Shown: positions 10,244 to 21,886 of the stretch, piece after piece
Layout of the letters: each line of letters starts with the position of its first letter
Numbering within the stretch: the first letter of the stretch is position 1
Assembly (NCBI GenBank): GCA_027563935.2
Contig: CM050453.2
Span: 64,898,018-64,962,017 of the forward strand
DNA length: 64,000 nt
Direction: 5' to 3'
Source: Costus lasius
Lineage: Eukaryota; Streptophyta; Magnoliopsida; Zingiberales; Costaceae
Program-made: the position numbers and the translations under genes
The notes under the pieces: generated by a model
What the model saw: the letters and a program-made list of their open reading frames with translations, nothing else
The model's database searches: none
Told to the model about the DNA's origin: nothing

Positions 10244-11466
10244 AAATACTCCAGACTTAAATCTTTGCTTGTCCTCAAGCAACAAAATAGGATGAAACAC
10301 AAGATGGGTATAAGAGCAATCTTTTGCGTTGAGGTATACATCCAAGTCAGAAGAATATTTAGTAGCAATCCAAAATCTAATTAGGAAAAATCAAGTAGAT
10401 GGTTGTTTCAAGTGTTCAAGAGTTTGATCCCACGATCTCTAGATGCCAAACAACCTAGTAAGTAGCAAACATAAGATTCAATCAAGCCTACACACAACAC
10501 TCATGCAATTCCAATCCTTCCTAATCACATCGTTGGGGTTAACTCAATTGTTTTATTAGGACTATGATATACTAACTATTGCAATAGACTTTAACTTGCA
10601 TCCTTAGGTACCAATGCCAATTTTTCGCAATGTCAAGTAGAGGAGTCTCTTTATAGATTTCACTTTACATTTCTTAGATTCCAACTCATATCCTTCTGTA
10701 CCACCGCCGATTTTTTGCAGTGCCAAGTAGAGGAATCTAAGGGTGTTTTTTTTATGCTCAGCAGTCGATAACATATCTTTTGGCAAATGCAGTGTCTCCC
10801 CAACAACAGAAAGGAATTCAAAGAATGACTAAGTGAATATGCATCTCAATATGATTCTCATGTAAGTTGCAAGCTTGAGTTGATTTAACAATCATAGTGA
10901 TATTTGACCCACTAATGTACAACTCAAAGTCAATCCAAATTACAAAATTTCAAAATCATAGAATATATGGACATGATAAAAAATTATCTCTAACAAGGAG
11001 GTATTATCAACAGTTTTGGATTATTCTTAACCAATTATGCATTCAACTTAAACAAAAATTTTGCAATAGCTATCATAGGACAAGGCTCCTACACGTGCAA
11101 ACTCATGTAAGAATTTCACACAGCATATACAGCATATATGAAAAGCATAATCATCATAACAGAGTACGGACACAAGCAACCAACAACGTAATGTCATACA
11201 GTATTATCACAAAGTGGAGCCTGAAGATGTGGACCAGGCCCACGAATATAATGGCATATAGGATACAATGCCACAATACCATCCATCACAGAATAAAAGT
11301 CATATCGCAATCATAACAAGTCTAGCAAGCAAAGTCAAGTATCCACATGAAGACAAGAAGAAGAAACCGGAGTAGAGATAGCTCACCCACTCTAAAAGTT
11401 TGCATAGTCCTCTATGCAACACCGTGATGTGAGAGGAGTGGACGTCAATGTTGATGCTCGGGGCAG
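10244..11466 (-). other. K 3' untranslated region, non-coding
   Basis: AT-rich sequence between the env-position ORF and the 3' LTR. No conserved domain is seen in any frame. A block ending in AAGTAGAGGA(G/A)TCT is present twice (about 10608-10650 and 10697-10740), an imperfect local duplication about 90 bp apart. Long untranslated regions at this place are normal for Athila-type elements. Confidence 0.55.
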
Positions 11467-12952
11467 CTACCTCCGTTTGCGTGAGTGAGAGCCAGAAGCC
11501 CGTGAGCTCTTGCTCTTCCCACGTGCGCTATAGTCTAGCCCGGCTTCTTCATCAGAAGAAATGTCCATGCGAGCCATGTTCTCTTCAGAGAGAAAGGAAA
11601 GTCGCTCATCCATGCTTGATATCTTTTCCCACACAGACCCCATCATCTTGTGTTGCCTTTGCATGTGTGCCTCCATCGACTCCCATCAAGAGGAATGGTC
11701 CTGCTGAATGTAGGAAACGGTGGTGTCTAGGTGATCGATCACTTCTCGTTGGTGGAGCTGCTCCTCTTTAATTTCCTGCAAGATAGCCATCATAGAGTCA
11801 GAGGAAGAAGTGCCACCAAATGAGAATGTGCTAGGTGCTAGTGGAACCGTGTCAATAGGGTCAGGCTGTGGATCATCAACAGGCTGGATACGCCAGTTCC
11901 CTTGCACTCTCACAATGGTGCGTTCTGGGTTTGGTAATGGAAGGCAGAATGGACTCCGTTTGAATGTCATGCAATAGGAGTCTCCCTTGCGTGTAATCAG
12001 CTTCATGGCGACGCAAGACTCAATCTCGAGCCTGTTGTTGCCAGTAGCTTCCTATGTGCCATACGGGATAATGCCCAAGGAGACTGCCAAGGGAGTGATA
12101 AGGCTGCCAATCATGATCGCCCCTTTCAATGTGCGGGCGACGCGGCTAAACTACTTTGCAAGATAGTACCCAGAATCCACCCTGAAACTATGAAGCATGC
12201 ACCAGAGATAAAAACAACTCGGTCTGTCGAACCATACCATCGCTCTCACCGCGGCCAAATATGGTATGAGCCAACACGCGGTGAACATACTTGATGACTG
12301 GGTTGCATAGGCTGGAGGCACGGGCCACGCGAGCGGAATAAATGTGCTCATTAGTAATTGCTCCCCAGAAGCCCTGCTTACTATACTCAGTGGGGACCTC
12401 GCGAACATAAGGCTCGGGAAATCCATAGATGCTGCGTAACTGAGAAAGAGTAAGGGTATGCTAGACATTACCCAAGCGGAAGGTCAGACGGCCGAGATCA
12501 TCTTCTAGAATAGGGTCTGCCTTCACTTCCAAGGAGCTCAGAAATTCCAGCGTGACACCAATGTAAGTAGGGGAAAATAGCTGCTAGAACTGCTCCCAAC
12601 CTATTGCAGCGTATATCATGTCAACATCTTCTCGCAGTCCAAGCAATTGCAATGTGCCTCTGTTAAGATATCTTGTGTTGAGAACTCGGCGTTGACGCAA
12701 CGTTTGATAGCGTTCTTCTTGGCCGGCGTTGCGAAAGATAATCCCAAACTCGTTCGGGAGAGAGATGTATGGCGGCGGCCGGTTGGTAGGCGTGCGTCCA
12801 TTCTGAGACGATGGGGACCCTGGTGTGGTCGACGGTGGCCGGTAAGATGGAGGAGTAGGCGCGTACTCCTCGCCGTCTGTTGTTGAGGAATCGGATAAGA
12901 CTTGCGGAGGTGCGGTCGTCTTAGAAGCCATAGCTTTGTTTCTCTGAGGCAT
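11467..12952 (-). pseudogene. Athila-type 'plant transposon protein' ORF (env position), decayed
   Basis: Minus-strand translation in pieces gives the protein known from Arabidopsis retrotransposon ORF-1/Athila elements. Seen in order: an N-terminal Ser/Pro-rich start (about 12952), LNRGTLQLLGLREDVDMI, GVTLEFLSSLEV, LTFRLGNV, LSQLRSIYGFPEPY, HRVLAHTIFGRGESDGMVRQ and a charged C-terminal coil with a basic, Ser-rich end (about 11467-12006). At least three in-frame stops or shifts break it (near 12590, 12470 and 12150). The role of the protein is unproven; it has been called env-like only from its position after pol. It cannot be translated as one chain here. Confidence 0.75.
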
Positions 12953-13255
12953 AGGTGCTAGAGAGGATCAAGATCGACAAGGGGATGCTTAGATGAGAAG
13001 ATCCAGCCGCAGGTGGAAAGAACTATGGTGGTGGAAAGAAATCCGAAGAACAGGCGATATGAAAATCTAGGGCGAAATAGGTGAGAAAAACCTGTCCGGA
13101 TTGTAGGGAAACATGGATCAGGACCGAAAAAATCGCCTTCATGTTTGGAAAGAGGAGAGATCGGCGCGATCCTTGAGATCTTGGCGAGATTTGGGTGGCA
13201 GAGGAAACCCTAATCGCGTGGCGACTTGGTTTGCTGGGAGGAGTTGATGAAAACA

Positions 13256-13505
13256 CGGGTGAACCCACTCGGGTTCAACTTATCCGTGAAGTTTACTAGA
13301 GGGGGCTACTGTTACAGAAACACGGGCGAACCCGCTGGGGTTCACCTAGCCGTGAAGCACACTGGAGGGTTCCCTGCAGACAGCAATACTGGTGAACCCC
13401 ATGGGGTTCACCTGCCTGTGAAGCTTGTTGATCATCACTCCGGTTAATGTTGGTATAGTGGCCTTCACGGGTGAACCCCGTGGGGTTGACCAGGTGGTGA
13501 AGAGC
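13256..13505. repeat. Second GTGAACCC dyad array in K (between pol tail and env ORF)
   Basis: Four copies of the same dyad as at 9752-9990 (near 13258, 13328, 13391 and 13470), spaced about 60-80 bp and again followed by GTGAAGC blocks. One copy (13391-13412) is the same perfect 22-bp palindrome with a CCATGG centre. The array lies upstream of the env-position ORF in element sense and near its start codon. Confidence 0.85.
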
Positions 13506-13694
13506 ACTGATAAGCCTGAAAATTTCTAGAAAAAAATCCCATGAGCCAGGTCTTCATCCTACATCACAAAGAGACATTAAATCAGCAGCAATCCCTTTTA
13601 GAAAACCAAAAATTAAATGAAAAAGAAATTAACAATCAAGAACAATATCTGACAATGCAGAGAAATAATGCATGAAAATTAAAATCGATCAAAA

Positions 13695-13719
13695 ACTTGG
13701 GTTGCCTCCCAAGAGCGCT
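13695..13719 (-). other. Conserved Athila spacer motif
   Basis: The plus strand reads CTTGGGTTGCCTCCCAAGAG followed by CGCT. From memory this motif recurs in many plant Athila elements between pol and the env-position ORF. On the minus strand it contains GGGAGGCAACCC, itself a near-dyad. Its function is unknown; an internal purine tract or a splicing/leader signal has been imagined for such positions. Confidence 0.45.
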
Positions 13720-13752
13720 AGTTTAGGGTCTGTAGCTCAACCCTAAGAGTCA

Positions 13753-14523
13753 TCAAAGTATTAAATTCATGGGGTCTGAAAGAGCAAGAACTTCCTCTTT
13801 TTCGGCCTGCTCATCTTCAAAGTAGTGCTTGAGATGGTGCCCGTTAACTGTGAAACTCCCAGTTCGTTCCGTCCAAATTGTGATGGCACCATACGGTTGA
13901 ACTTGCTGAACTGTAAAAGGTCTGGACCACCTCGTGCAAAGCTTTCCTAGAAATAACCGAAGTCTTGAATTAAAGAGAAGCACTTTATCTCCTTCACGAA
14001 ATTCTTTCTTTACTATGCGCTTGTCATGTTAAAACTTGGTGCGTGCTTTGTAGATCTTGGCATTCTCGTAGGCAAAAAAGCGCATCTCTTCCAATTCATC
14101 AAGTTGTAGCTTTATCCTTTCACTAGCGTGCTTGGTGGGGTTTGTCAGGGTAGGTTCCAATGGGTCCACTTCGCTCTTGAAGGGCACAACATGCTGTACA
14201 TCTCTTTCCACTATGTTCATGCTACAGCATGTTCCTGCAAGAGAAGATTTTTTCAAAGTGTCAGCCATATCAAATTGAATAATCTTGCCACAGATGTTCA
14301 AAGACAGTTTCCCATTCTTGACATCCATGACAGCACCAGCAGAAGCAAGGAAAGGTCTCCCTAGGATGATAGGGAGCCTATCATCCTCATCAATCTCCAA
14401 AACAACAAAGTCAGCAGGTATAAAGTAATCTCCTACTTTAACCGATACGTTGATGCAGGAGCAAACAGGCCCATGAACACACTTGAGGGCCGCCCAATCC
14501 CTCCAAAAGACACTTGGCGAGAC
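13753..14523 (-). pseudogene. K pol remnant: protease joined directly to integrase tail
   Basis: Minus-strand frame from 14523 shows the Athila protease region: VSVKVGDYFIPADFVVLEID, then LPIILGRPFLASAGAVMDV and a segment ending near 14180. It runs without a break into ERIKLQLDELEEMRFFAYEN, which belongs to the integrase C-terminal region, then FREGDKVLLFNSRLRLF and PFTVQQVQPYGAITI near the pol end. RT, RNase H and the integrase catalytic core, normally more than 2 kb, are absent. One in-frame TAA (14029-14031) interrupts the remaining frame. The join lies near 14150-14190. Upstream coding sequence is cut by copia element A at 14523. Confidence 0.82.
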
Positions 14524-16213
14524 TGAAGGACCCCTTTCGTGAGGGGGGCGAAACCCATAGCCATGTAAATTTCATTTTTCGGCAGCGGAATTAGGGTTTC
14601 ATAAGGATCGCATACATCATATATGATCAACTTAAAATTGCATAGATCTTAGATGGAATCATACCGTAGCCATTGCTTGGATGGCGGCTTGGAAGAAGAA
14701 GGCGATAAGGCTTTCCTCCAAAGATGACGCACACAAGTTGAGTGGTCGGCTACTCCTTGTGACTCCTTGTGCTAGCAAGGATCTCCAAGTGTCCTTTTGT
14801 GTGTGGAAGAGAAGAGATGAATCTTCTATGCTGATTGAACCTTCTCCTTTTGCGTGAAGATCACCCAAGACGAGCGCAAGAGCACAAGTCGGCGAGAGAG
14901 AGCGAGAGAGTAACCCCCACATTCGAAAACGTTGGGGAATTAACCAAAGGAAGAAAAACGCCTTTCTAAAAATAGAAAGCACTAAGTCCTCATTCAATCC
15001 CACGTTACCTTCGAACGTCTCCCATTCGAACCAAGCGTTCACATAAGTGAACCGATTCAATTCATTCGGTTCAATGCATTTGGTTCAAAGACCAAATCAA
15101 ATCAACATTGGTTCAGATCTCATTAAACCAAATGGTTCAAGATCTAACCGTTCATCTCTCGATGCTCTCGATCTCACCGATCTAGCATCCAATCTCTCGA
15201 TCGAAGCTTACCGATCTCAAGCCCTAATCAATCAAACATGATCAGACCAGATCTCACTTACAATCAGAGTTTAAACTCCTTTAAACTGAACCAAAACAAT
15301 TCAGTCCACACGATCTGACATAAGTAAGCCATATCATCAAATTGTGCGACCCTAAGGGTTTCCTTTAAATGTCGGTAACGATAACTTACGTTATCACGAT
15401 CAGTGAGGGGTATCTAGCAACACATCACTGTCTCCCGATATGAAGGAAAGAGTCTTCCAAGACTACACCCAAACCACAGCACAAGTGTGAATCCACTTCA
15501 CGAGGCATACATGTTTCCTTTGCCACTGGATGTTCTTATTGGACAAGCGTGTCAAGCTTGTAACTCCAATATGATGAGCATGATTAGATCAGATGATCAT
15601 AGTCACCTGGGTATGGCCATACACTTTCTCAATCATCTCTTTCAGGGGGGCCCCTTTAGAACATCACACTCCAATCAAGGAGACGGCAATCCTATATCTA
15701 TCACTAGTGTCCTAACCTGACTCATGATCATTATCCAAGATAGTCTATAACCATTATGTTTCAAATGATATTGAACTACCTCAAAACAATGACAATCATC
15801 ATTAAGAAACACAAGTGATCTCAAGTCAGAGGACATGTGCCACTTGTGGCAAACAAGGATTATTCACATTGTGACAAGCAATTGAATATCCTAGTAGGGT
15901 CTGTCCAGTACATCCAATGTACCCATGAGTCTACATCTTATTCCATGCTCGAAGCATCCTATAAGATTAGAACACATATTAGTCTCAATCATATCAAGGC
16001 TATCTCATGTTCACCAAGATATCTCGACTAAGGACATTACAGCATGTCAGCCAAGCTGAACAGCATTGAGACATTATTCAGAAGCACACTTATTGCGGCA
16101 GACAATGTAACAAACTGAATAACAACCATTGCCTTTATAAACATAAGAGTTTATACATGATACTGAAAGAATCCCAAGGCCTCAAACATTAGCCTTAAGG
16201 GCATACCCCAACA
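14524..16213 (-). repeat. A 3' LTR
   Basis: Left LTR of A. The half nearest 16213 (element U3/R side) is shared with B, C, D and E, while the half nearest 14524 (U5 side, ending TGAAGGACCCC in plus orientation) is characteristic of A. Open frames inside it are antisense shadows, including the 64-codon frame at 15837-16031 that recurs in all nine LTRs. Confidence 0.96.
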
Positions 16214-16233
16214 ATCTCCCACTTGCACTTAAT

Positions 16234-19200
16234 CTAATGGTTGAGAAATCTCAAACCCATATTATTACAGTGCTTCTCATGCTTCTGCTGCGCCAGAGGC
16301 TTGGTAAGCGGGTCAGCCAGATTGTCATCTGTAGGAACCTTGCAGATTTTGATCTCACCACGATCAATGATCTCCCGGATCAAGTGAAACCGTCTCTGTA
16401 TGTGCTTGGACTTCTGGTGCGACCGTGGTTCCTTTGCTTGTGCGATTGCTCCAGTGTTATCACAGAAGATAACCAAAGGATCTGCACTCGAAGGAACAAC
16501 ACCAAGTTCCTGAACGAACTTACGAATCCACACTGCCTCCTTGGATGCTTCCGAGGCTGCAACATACTCGGCTTCTGTTGTGGAATCAGCAACGATAGAC
16601 TGTTTGATACTTTTCCACACCACTGCTCCACCATTCAAGCTAAAAATATAGCCTGATTGCGATCGAAAATCATCCTGGTCAGATTGGAACGAAGCGTCAG
16701 TATATCCTTCAATACTGAGTTCTTCCTGACCTCCATATATCAAGAACATATCTTTGATCCTCCGAAGATATTTTAAAATGTTCTTGACCGCAATCCAGTG
16801 CGCCTGACCTGGATTACTTTGGAATCGACTGGTCACGCTTAACCCGAAAGCGACGTCTGGGCGAGTACATAACATCGCATACATAATGGACCCAATAGCC
16901 GAAGCATAAGGCGTATTGTCCATTTCATCTTTCTCAGTCTGTGTTTGTGGACACTGACTCTTTGAAAGATTCAGACCATGTCTGACTGGAAGATATCCTC
17001 TTTTAGAATTCTCTAAATGGAATCTCTCCAGGACTTTATCGATGTAAGTACTTTGGCACAGCCCGAGAAGCCTCTTAGATCTATCTCTGTAGATCTTCAC
17101 ACCTAATACATAGGCTGCTTCTCCCAAATCTTTCATCTGGAAACATTTTCTTAACCATGCTTTAACAGCATGCAGTTCAGGAATATCATTTCCAATGATT
17201 AAGCTATCATCGACATAGAGGACTAGGAAAGTAATCACGCTCCCACTAAACCTCTTATATACACACGGGTCGTCTTCATTCTTGATGAAACCAAATTCAC
17301 ATATTGATTCATCAAAACGAATATTCCAGCTTCTAGATGCTTGCTTAAGTCCATAAATGGACTTCTTTAACTTGCATATTTTATGACGATCTGATGGATT
17401 AGTGAAACCTTCAGGTTGTGTCATATACACATCCTCATCCAGTTTTCCATTAAGGAAAGCGGTCTTCACATCCATCTGCCAGATCTCATAATCGTAATAT
17501 GCTGCGATCGCAAGAATAATCCGAATAGACTTGAACATGGCTACAGGAGAGAAAGTTTCATCATAATCTATCCCGTAGATTTGTTTGAAACCTTTCGCAA
17601 CTAGCCTGCCTTTATAGGTAACTACGTTACCATCCATGTCAATCTTCTTCTTGAAGATCCATTTACAGCCTATAGGGATTACTCCCGGAGGCGGATCAAC
17701 CAAATCCCAGACTTGATTATCTGACATGGAGTCCATCTCGGCTCGCATAGCTTCAAGCCATCTCGCTGAGTCCGGTCCACTGACCACATCCGCATAAGTA
17801 AGGGGTTCATCATGATAAATGATGTAGACTCCGTCATAGCGCTCAGGCTGTCGACGGATCCTTCCCGATCTACGCGGTTCCCGTGATATCTGAGCCTCAG
17901 GTTGTTCAATAACCTGTTCTACTGGCTCAGGCTCATCCAACTGTGCTTGACTACTTTGTCCTTCCTCTGGATTCTCATCCAGTTTTATTTCTCTCCCACT
18001 GGCCTCTTGCAGAAGAAATTCCTTCTCAAGAAAAATGGCCGTCCGAGCAACAAATACCTTGTTCTCTTTGGGATCGTAGAAATAATAACCCTTAGTTTCC
18101 TTAGGGTAACCGACAAAGATGCATTTCTCAGATCTGCTCTCTAGTTTCCCAGTGGCGAGCTTTTTGACATAAGCCTCGGAACCCCAGATCTTGATAAATG
18201 TCAAGCTCGGTTGTTTCCCATACCAAAACTCATATGGAGTCTTTGAAACTGCCTTGGATGGCACTCGGTTTAGTACCTTTGCAGCTGTTTCCAGCGCAAA
18301 TCCCCAAAAGGAGTAAGGTAGAGTAGCCTGACTCATCATAGAACGAACCATATCCAGTAAGGTTCTGTTCCTCCTCTCGGACACACCATTCCATTGCGGT
18401 GTTCCTGGTGGAGTGAGCTGTGAGATAATCCCACACTCCTTCAGATAGTCAGTAAATTCTCGACTTAGGTATTCTCCACCTCGATCTGAGCGAAGTGCCT
18501 TGATATTTCGGCCTAGCTGATTTTGTACTTCATTTTTGAACTCTTTGAACTTGTCAAAAGATTCACTCTTATGTCTCATTAGATAGACTTACCCATATCT
18601 ACTGAAATCATCAGTAAAGGTAATGAAGTATAAATAGCCACCTCTGGCATGTTTACTAAATGGCCCACACACATCACTGTGTATAAGGTCAAGTAAACCT
18701 GAAGCCCTTTGACCTTTGTTAGGAAAAGGAGACTTCGTCATTTTGCCCAATAAACAAGCTTTGCATGTATCAATCTCCTCACAGGAGAATGATCCCAGCA
18801 GTCCATGGTCATGCAACCGCTTAATGCGCTTCTTGTTAATATGGCCTAAACGACTATGCCATAGCAAGGTGCTGTCATCAGCATACTTGGCTTTCTTATT
18901 ATCAATATTTTGTATAGAACATTCCATGTCCAACATGAATAACCCATTGTTAATTGACCCAGTAGCATAAATAATATTATCAAGAGAAAGATAACACTTT
19001 GAAGTCTTGCATTCAAAGGAAAACCCTTTCCTGACAAGAGCAGGAATAGAGATAATATTCTTGGTAATGCTAGGTACAAAATAACAATTGTTCAGTTCTA
19101 ATACAAGTCCAGATGGCAATGAGATGTAATATTCTCCTACAGCAATAGCAGCAACCCTTGCCCCGTTTCCAACTCGTAGGTCCACCTCATGCTGTCCCAC

Positions 19201-20118
19201 CTGTCTTCTTCTCTTGAGTTCCTGTACATTTGAACAAATGTGAACTCCACATGCAGTGTCCAACACCCATGAAATAGAAGAAGAAGATATCATGACTTCA
19301 GTCACAAAAATACCTGAGCCAGAAGCGATGCTTCCCTTCTTGTCTCCTTGGAGCGCTTTACAGTTCTTTTTCCAGTGACCCAGCTGGCCACAATGGAAAC
19401 ATCTGTATTCCTTCGACCGCTTGACCTTTTGTTTCAGAGCCTTGTTGTAGTTCTTGACAGGGGCTTTGCCCTTCTTCCCCTTCTTCTTGTTCCTGGAAGG
19501 GAACATCAAGACAGAGGTTGAAGGCTTTCCCTTTAGAGTCTCCTCTGTAGTCAAGAGCATATTCAGCAACTCTGCCGGAGTACAGTCGATCTTGTTCATA
19601 TTAAAATTAATAATGAACGGATCGAAGGAGGCCAGGAGGGACTGCAGAATAATGTCTACAGCAAGCTCCTGATTGATGGTATGCCCCAGTTTCTCTAGAG
19701 CCTCTTTGTGCCCAATCATCTTGAGCACGTGAGCTCCCACTGGACTCCCTTCAGCCAGTTTGCTCTGAAAGAAAAGCTTAGTCAAATTATAGCGTTCAGT
19801 CCTCGCCTGTGTAGCATATAGCATCTTGAGGTTTGCTATAATTTCTATAGCAGACATATCCTCATGCTGACGCTGCAGCTGTGGCGTCATAGACGCTAGC
19901 ATCAGGCAAGCGACATCAATGCTATCATTGACATGCTTTTCATAGGCATCCCGAACTGCCCTTGCGGCGTTCGGAGCGGGTTGAGGCGGTATAGCCGTCT
20001 CGAGGACATACAGTTTCCTCTCAGCCTTAAGAACAATCTTAAGGTGTCCGTACCAGTCCGAGAAGTTTGGCCTAGCAAACTTCTCCCTTTCCAGTAGGGA
20101 TCGCACATTGAAGCTCAT
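16234..20118 (-). pseudogene. A gag-pol polyprotein, interrupted by one stop codon
   Basis: The frame starts at ATG 20118 and would give about 1294 residues, as in C. Gag with CCHC knuckle (CFHCGQLGHWKKNC), protease (WVLDTACG), the pre-integrase zinc region (WHSRLGHINKKRIKRLHDHG) and the integrase start lie in 18589-20118. An in-frame TAA at 18589-18591 replaces the Tyr codon present in B, C and D, just after the first integrase Asp region. The rest (16234-18579) is open and holds the second Asp and the Glu of integrase, RT with YVDD, and RNase H. Element A can encode Gag and protease but no full integrase or RT without read-through. Two residues differ near the RT core from its relatives (YVDDSLI instead of YVDDILI). 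Confidence 0.95.
18589..18591 (-). other. Nonsense codon in A integrase
   Basis: Minus-strand TAA in frame where C and D have a Tyr codon (after DDFSRYG). It is the only interruption seen in A gag-pol. The frame on both sides is the same, so this is a point change, not a shift. Confidence 0.95.
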
Positions 20119-20419
20119 GGTGTTCGTTGCTGCAGGAATCTACAACAATGCAAGAACAGCAAGGTCAGTATCAATGTTTAGAATCAATCCAGGACTTAAG
20201 AAAGATTCTTTTCTCACTATTTTATCTGACTGAAAAATCCATTAAAACAGTCCGAAAGAGTAACACTCTTTTAGTGAGATGGGATCCAGCTTTCATACTT
20301 GGTCTCCGCGTCCCGCTCAGTCGAGATAAGATGCACAGAGAGTACAAGCACTAGTTTCTGGTAGGCAATCCTTGCCAATCGCCAGCCCGTGCGATTCCCC
20401 TTCATCTGGGCAATCCAGC

Positions 20420-20453
20420 AGACTGTGCCAACTGAGTTGGTACAACACAGTCT
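20420..20453 (-). ncRNA. A leader stem-loop 2
   Basis: Outer arms AGACTGTG/CACAGTCT enclose the inner dyad CCAACT-N-AGTTGG. The same structure occurs at the same place in B, C and D. The related stem-loop 1 lies about 200 bp away at 20636-20648 (CCCACT-N-AGTGGG). Possible role in RNA dimerisation or packaging, which is an inference only. Confidence 0.6.
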
Positions 20454-21872
20454 CTGATCCCACAGATGGCTGCCTCTATATAGCTCACATATGCTCAGTA
20501 TGTAGCCTACATGGTCAAGCTGACCTGACCTACTCCCTGGACCACCACGTGCTATGCTGAGCAACGAGAAGCGATAAATCCCTTCTCTGTAGCACGCAGG
20601 TGTAATCACACACCGTCTGAAGATAGATGGGCATGCCCACTGAGTGGGTACAACACGGCCCCAACGATAGTCAGAACAGTGAGGTTTCGCGTCAGAAGGC
20701 ATACGTGCTTGATATAGCAGAAGATTAAATCATGCAATTCTAGTTATATAAACAATAAATAGAAAGCATGCTGATCTTATGTGGTAAAAGCCCATAAGCC
20801 TAGGTAAGACCTTAATTTAAGGTAAGTCTTCACTTGAGCTATTCATGGGTCTTTTGCATCTCATCTGGCCCAACCCAGGGCCCAAGCGCCCATTGCAGCT
20901 CTGGTGCGCCCACCAGGTAAATGCGCCTGTCCCAGAGTCGAACCCTGGACCTCCCACCTGGTCAAGCCACTGCTGCATGCGCCTCTGCCAAGTGTGCTCT
21001 GTGCTCTTGTCTGATTAAAATACAATTTAATCTATCTAGACAAGATTGACTCGCAGGTCAATTACACATTATAAATTAAATAACATGTGATACGCAGATC
21101 ACAATAAAATTAATTTACAATTTACTTCCAGGCACGCAGGCCCCAGCACAGCACACATTAAAAGGGCAACCCACATAAGATGAAATAGACACTCATCATG
21201 GTATGCAATCAACATGTGATCCATTACAAGAAAATAAAATTTTTGAAATCCCATTGGAATCAATTTTAATTTTCTTATGTGCCTTACTACCTTACAACGG
21301 TCCATTACTAGGGATCCACTCATCAGACCTAGTCTTATCCACTGCCCTTGCATGCACCAAGTCCTAACTGACTTGAGTTGACCTAATGGTCAACCATGCA
21401 TGCGCTGGGCTGAACGACCCTCATGAGTTCTGGCAAACGGGTGTGACCCCGGGCCTAACTCATTTGGCGTTCACTGGTTGTCTCAACCAGACATCGCTAC
21501 ACGCTCTTGATGCAGTCGACCTATAGCCACCTCATGCTTGTGCACAGGTGCCATCTGGTCGACCCATCTAGGCTGTCAGATGGTCTGATCAGACTGGTTG
21601 GATCTTAACTAGGTGATGATTTCAACCCTACTAACCCGTCTAAGGGTTTATAGCAAGCGCTTAGATCTAATGGGGGGGCGCGCAAGATAAGTTTTTGACA
21701 AAAACATTAACATGCGCCAACATAAACATCATACATGCGCAACTTAAGAATAAACATACATCTAAAGGCTAGCATGTATATTTCGCATGATGATAGTTTT
21801 AGATCTAATCATAAACGCAAAGCATGGATCACAATAACGCAAAGCAATCATATAAGATCATGCATAAACTTG

Positions 21873-21884
21873 GCTCTGATACCA
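21873..21884 (-). other. A primer binding site (tRNA-iMet)
   Basis: Minus strand TGGTATCAGAGC, two bases from the 5' LTR border at 21887; start of minus-strand cDNA synthesis. Confidence 0.95.
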
Positions 21885-21886
21885 AT

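Larger units (their letters stand above)
9492..14523 (-). mobile_element. Athila-like Ty3-gypsy relic K
   Basis: Read on the minus strand, this block has the order expected for the 3' half of an Athila element: protease, integrase tail, a spacer, the plant 'transposon protein' (env-position) ORF, a long 3' untranslated region and the start of a 3' LTR. All frames are broken. RT, RNase H and the integrase core are missing. Copia element A interrupts it at 14523 (TSD GAGAC), and element J borders it at 9491 within its LTR. Its 5' LTR and gag are not recognised beyond A. Confidence 0.8.
20119..21886 (-). other. A leader (PBS to gag), with stem-loops and tRNA-like block
   Basis: About 1.77 kb untranslated leader. 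It holds the primer site (TGGTATCAGAGC on minus, 21873-21884), the duplicated stem-loop (20420-20453 and 20636-20648) shared with B, C and D, and an extra block of about 56 bp at 20921-20976 carrying a tRNA box B-like GGTTCGACTCT on the minus strand. Short open frames in it are not conserved between elements in a way that suggests protein coding. Confidence 0.75.

Noticed and set aside
14128..14364. Plus-strand frame over the Athila protease
   Set aside because: Antisense shadow of the conserved protease coding sequence.
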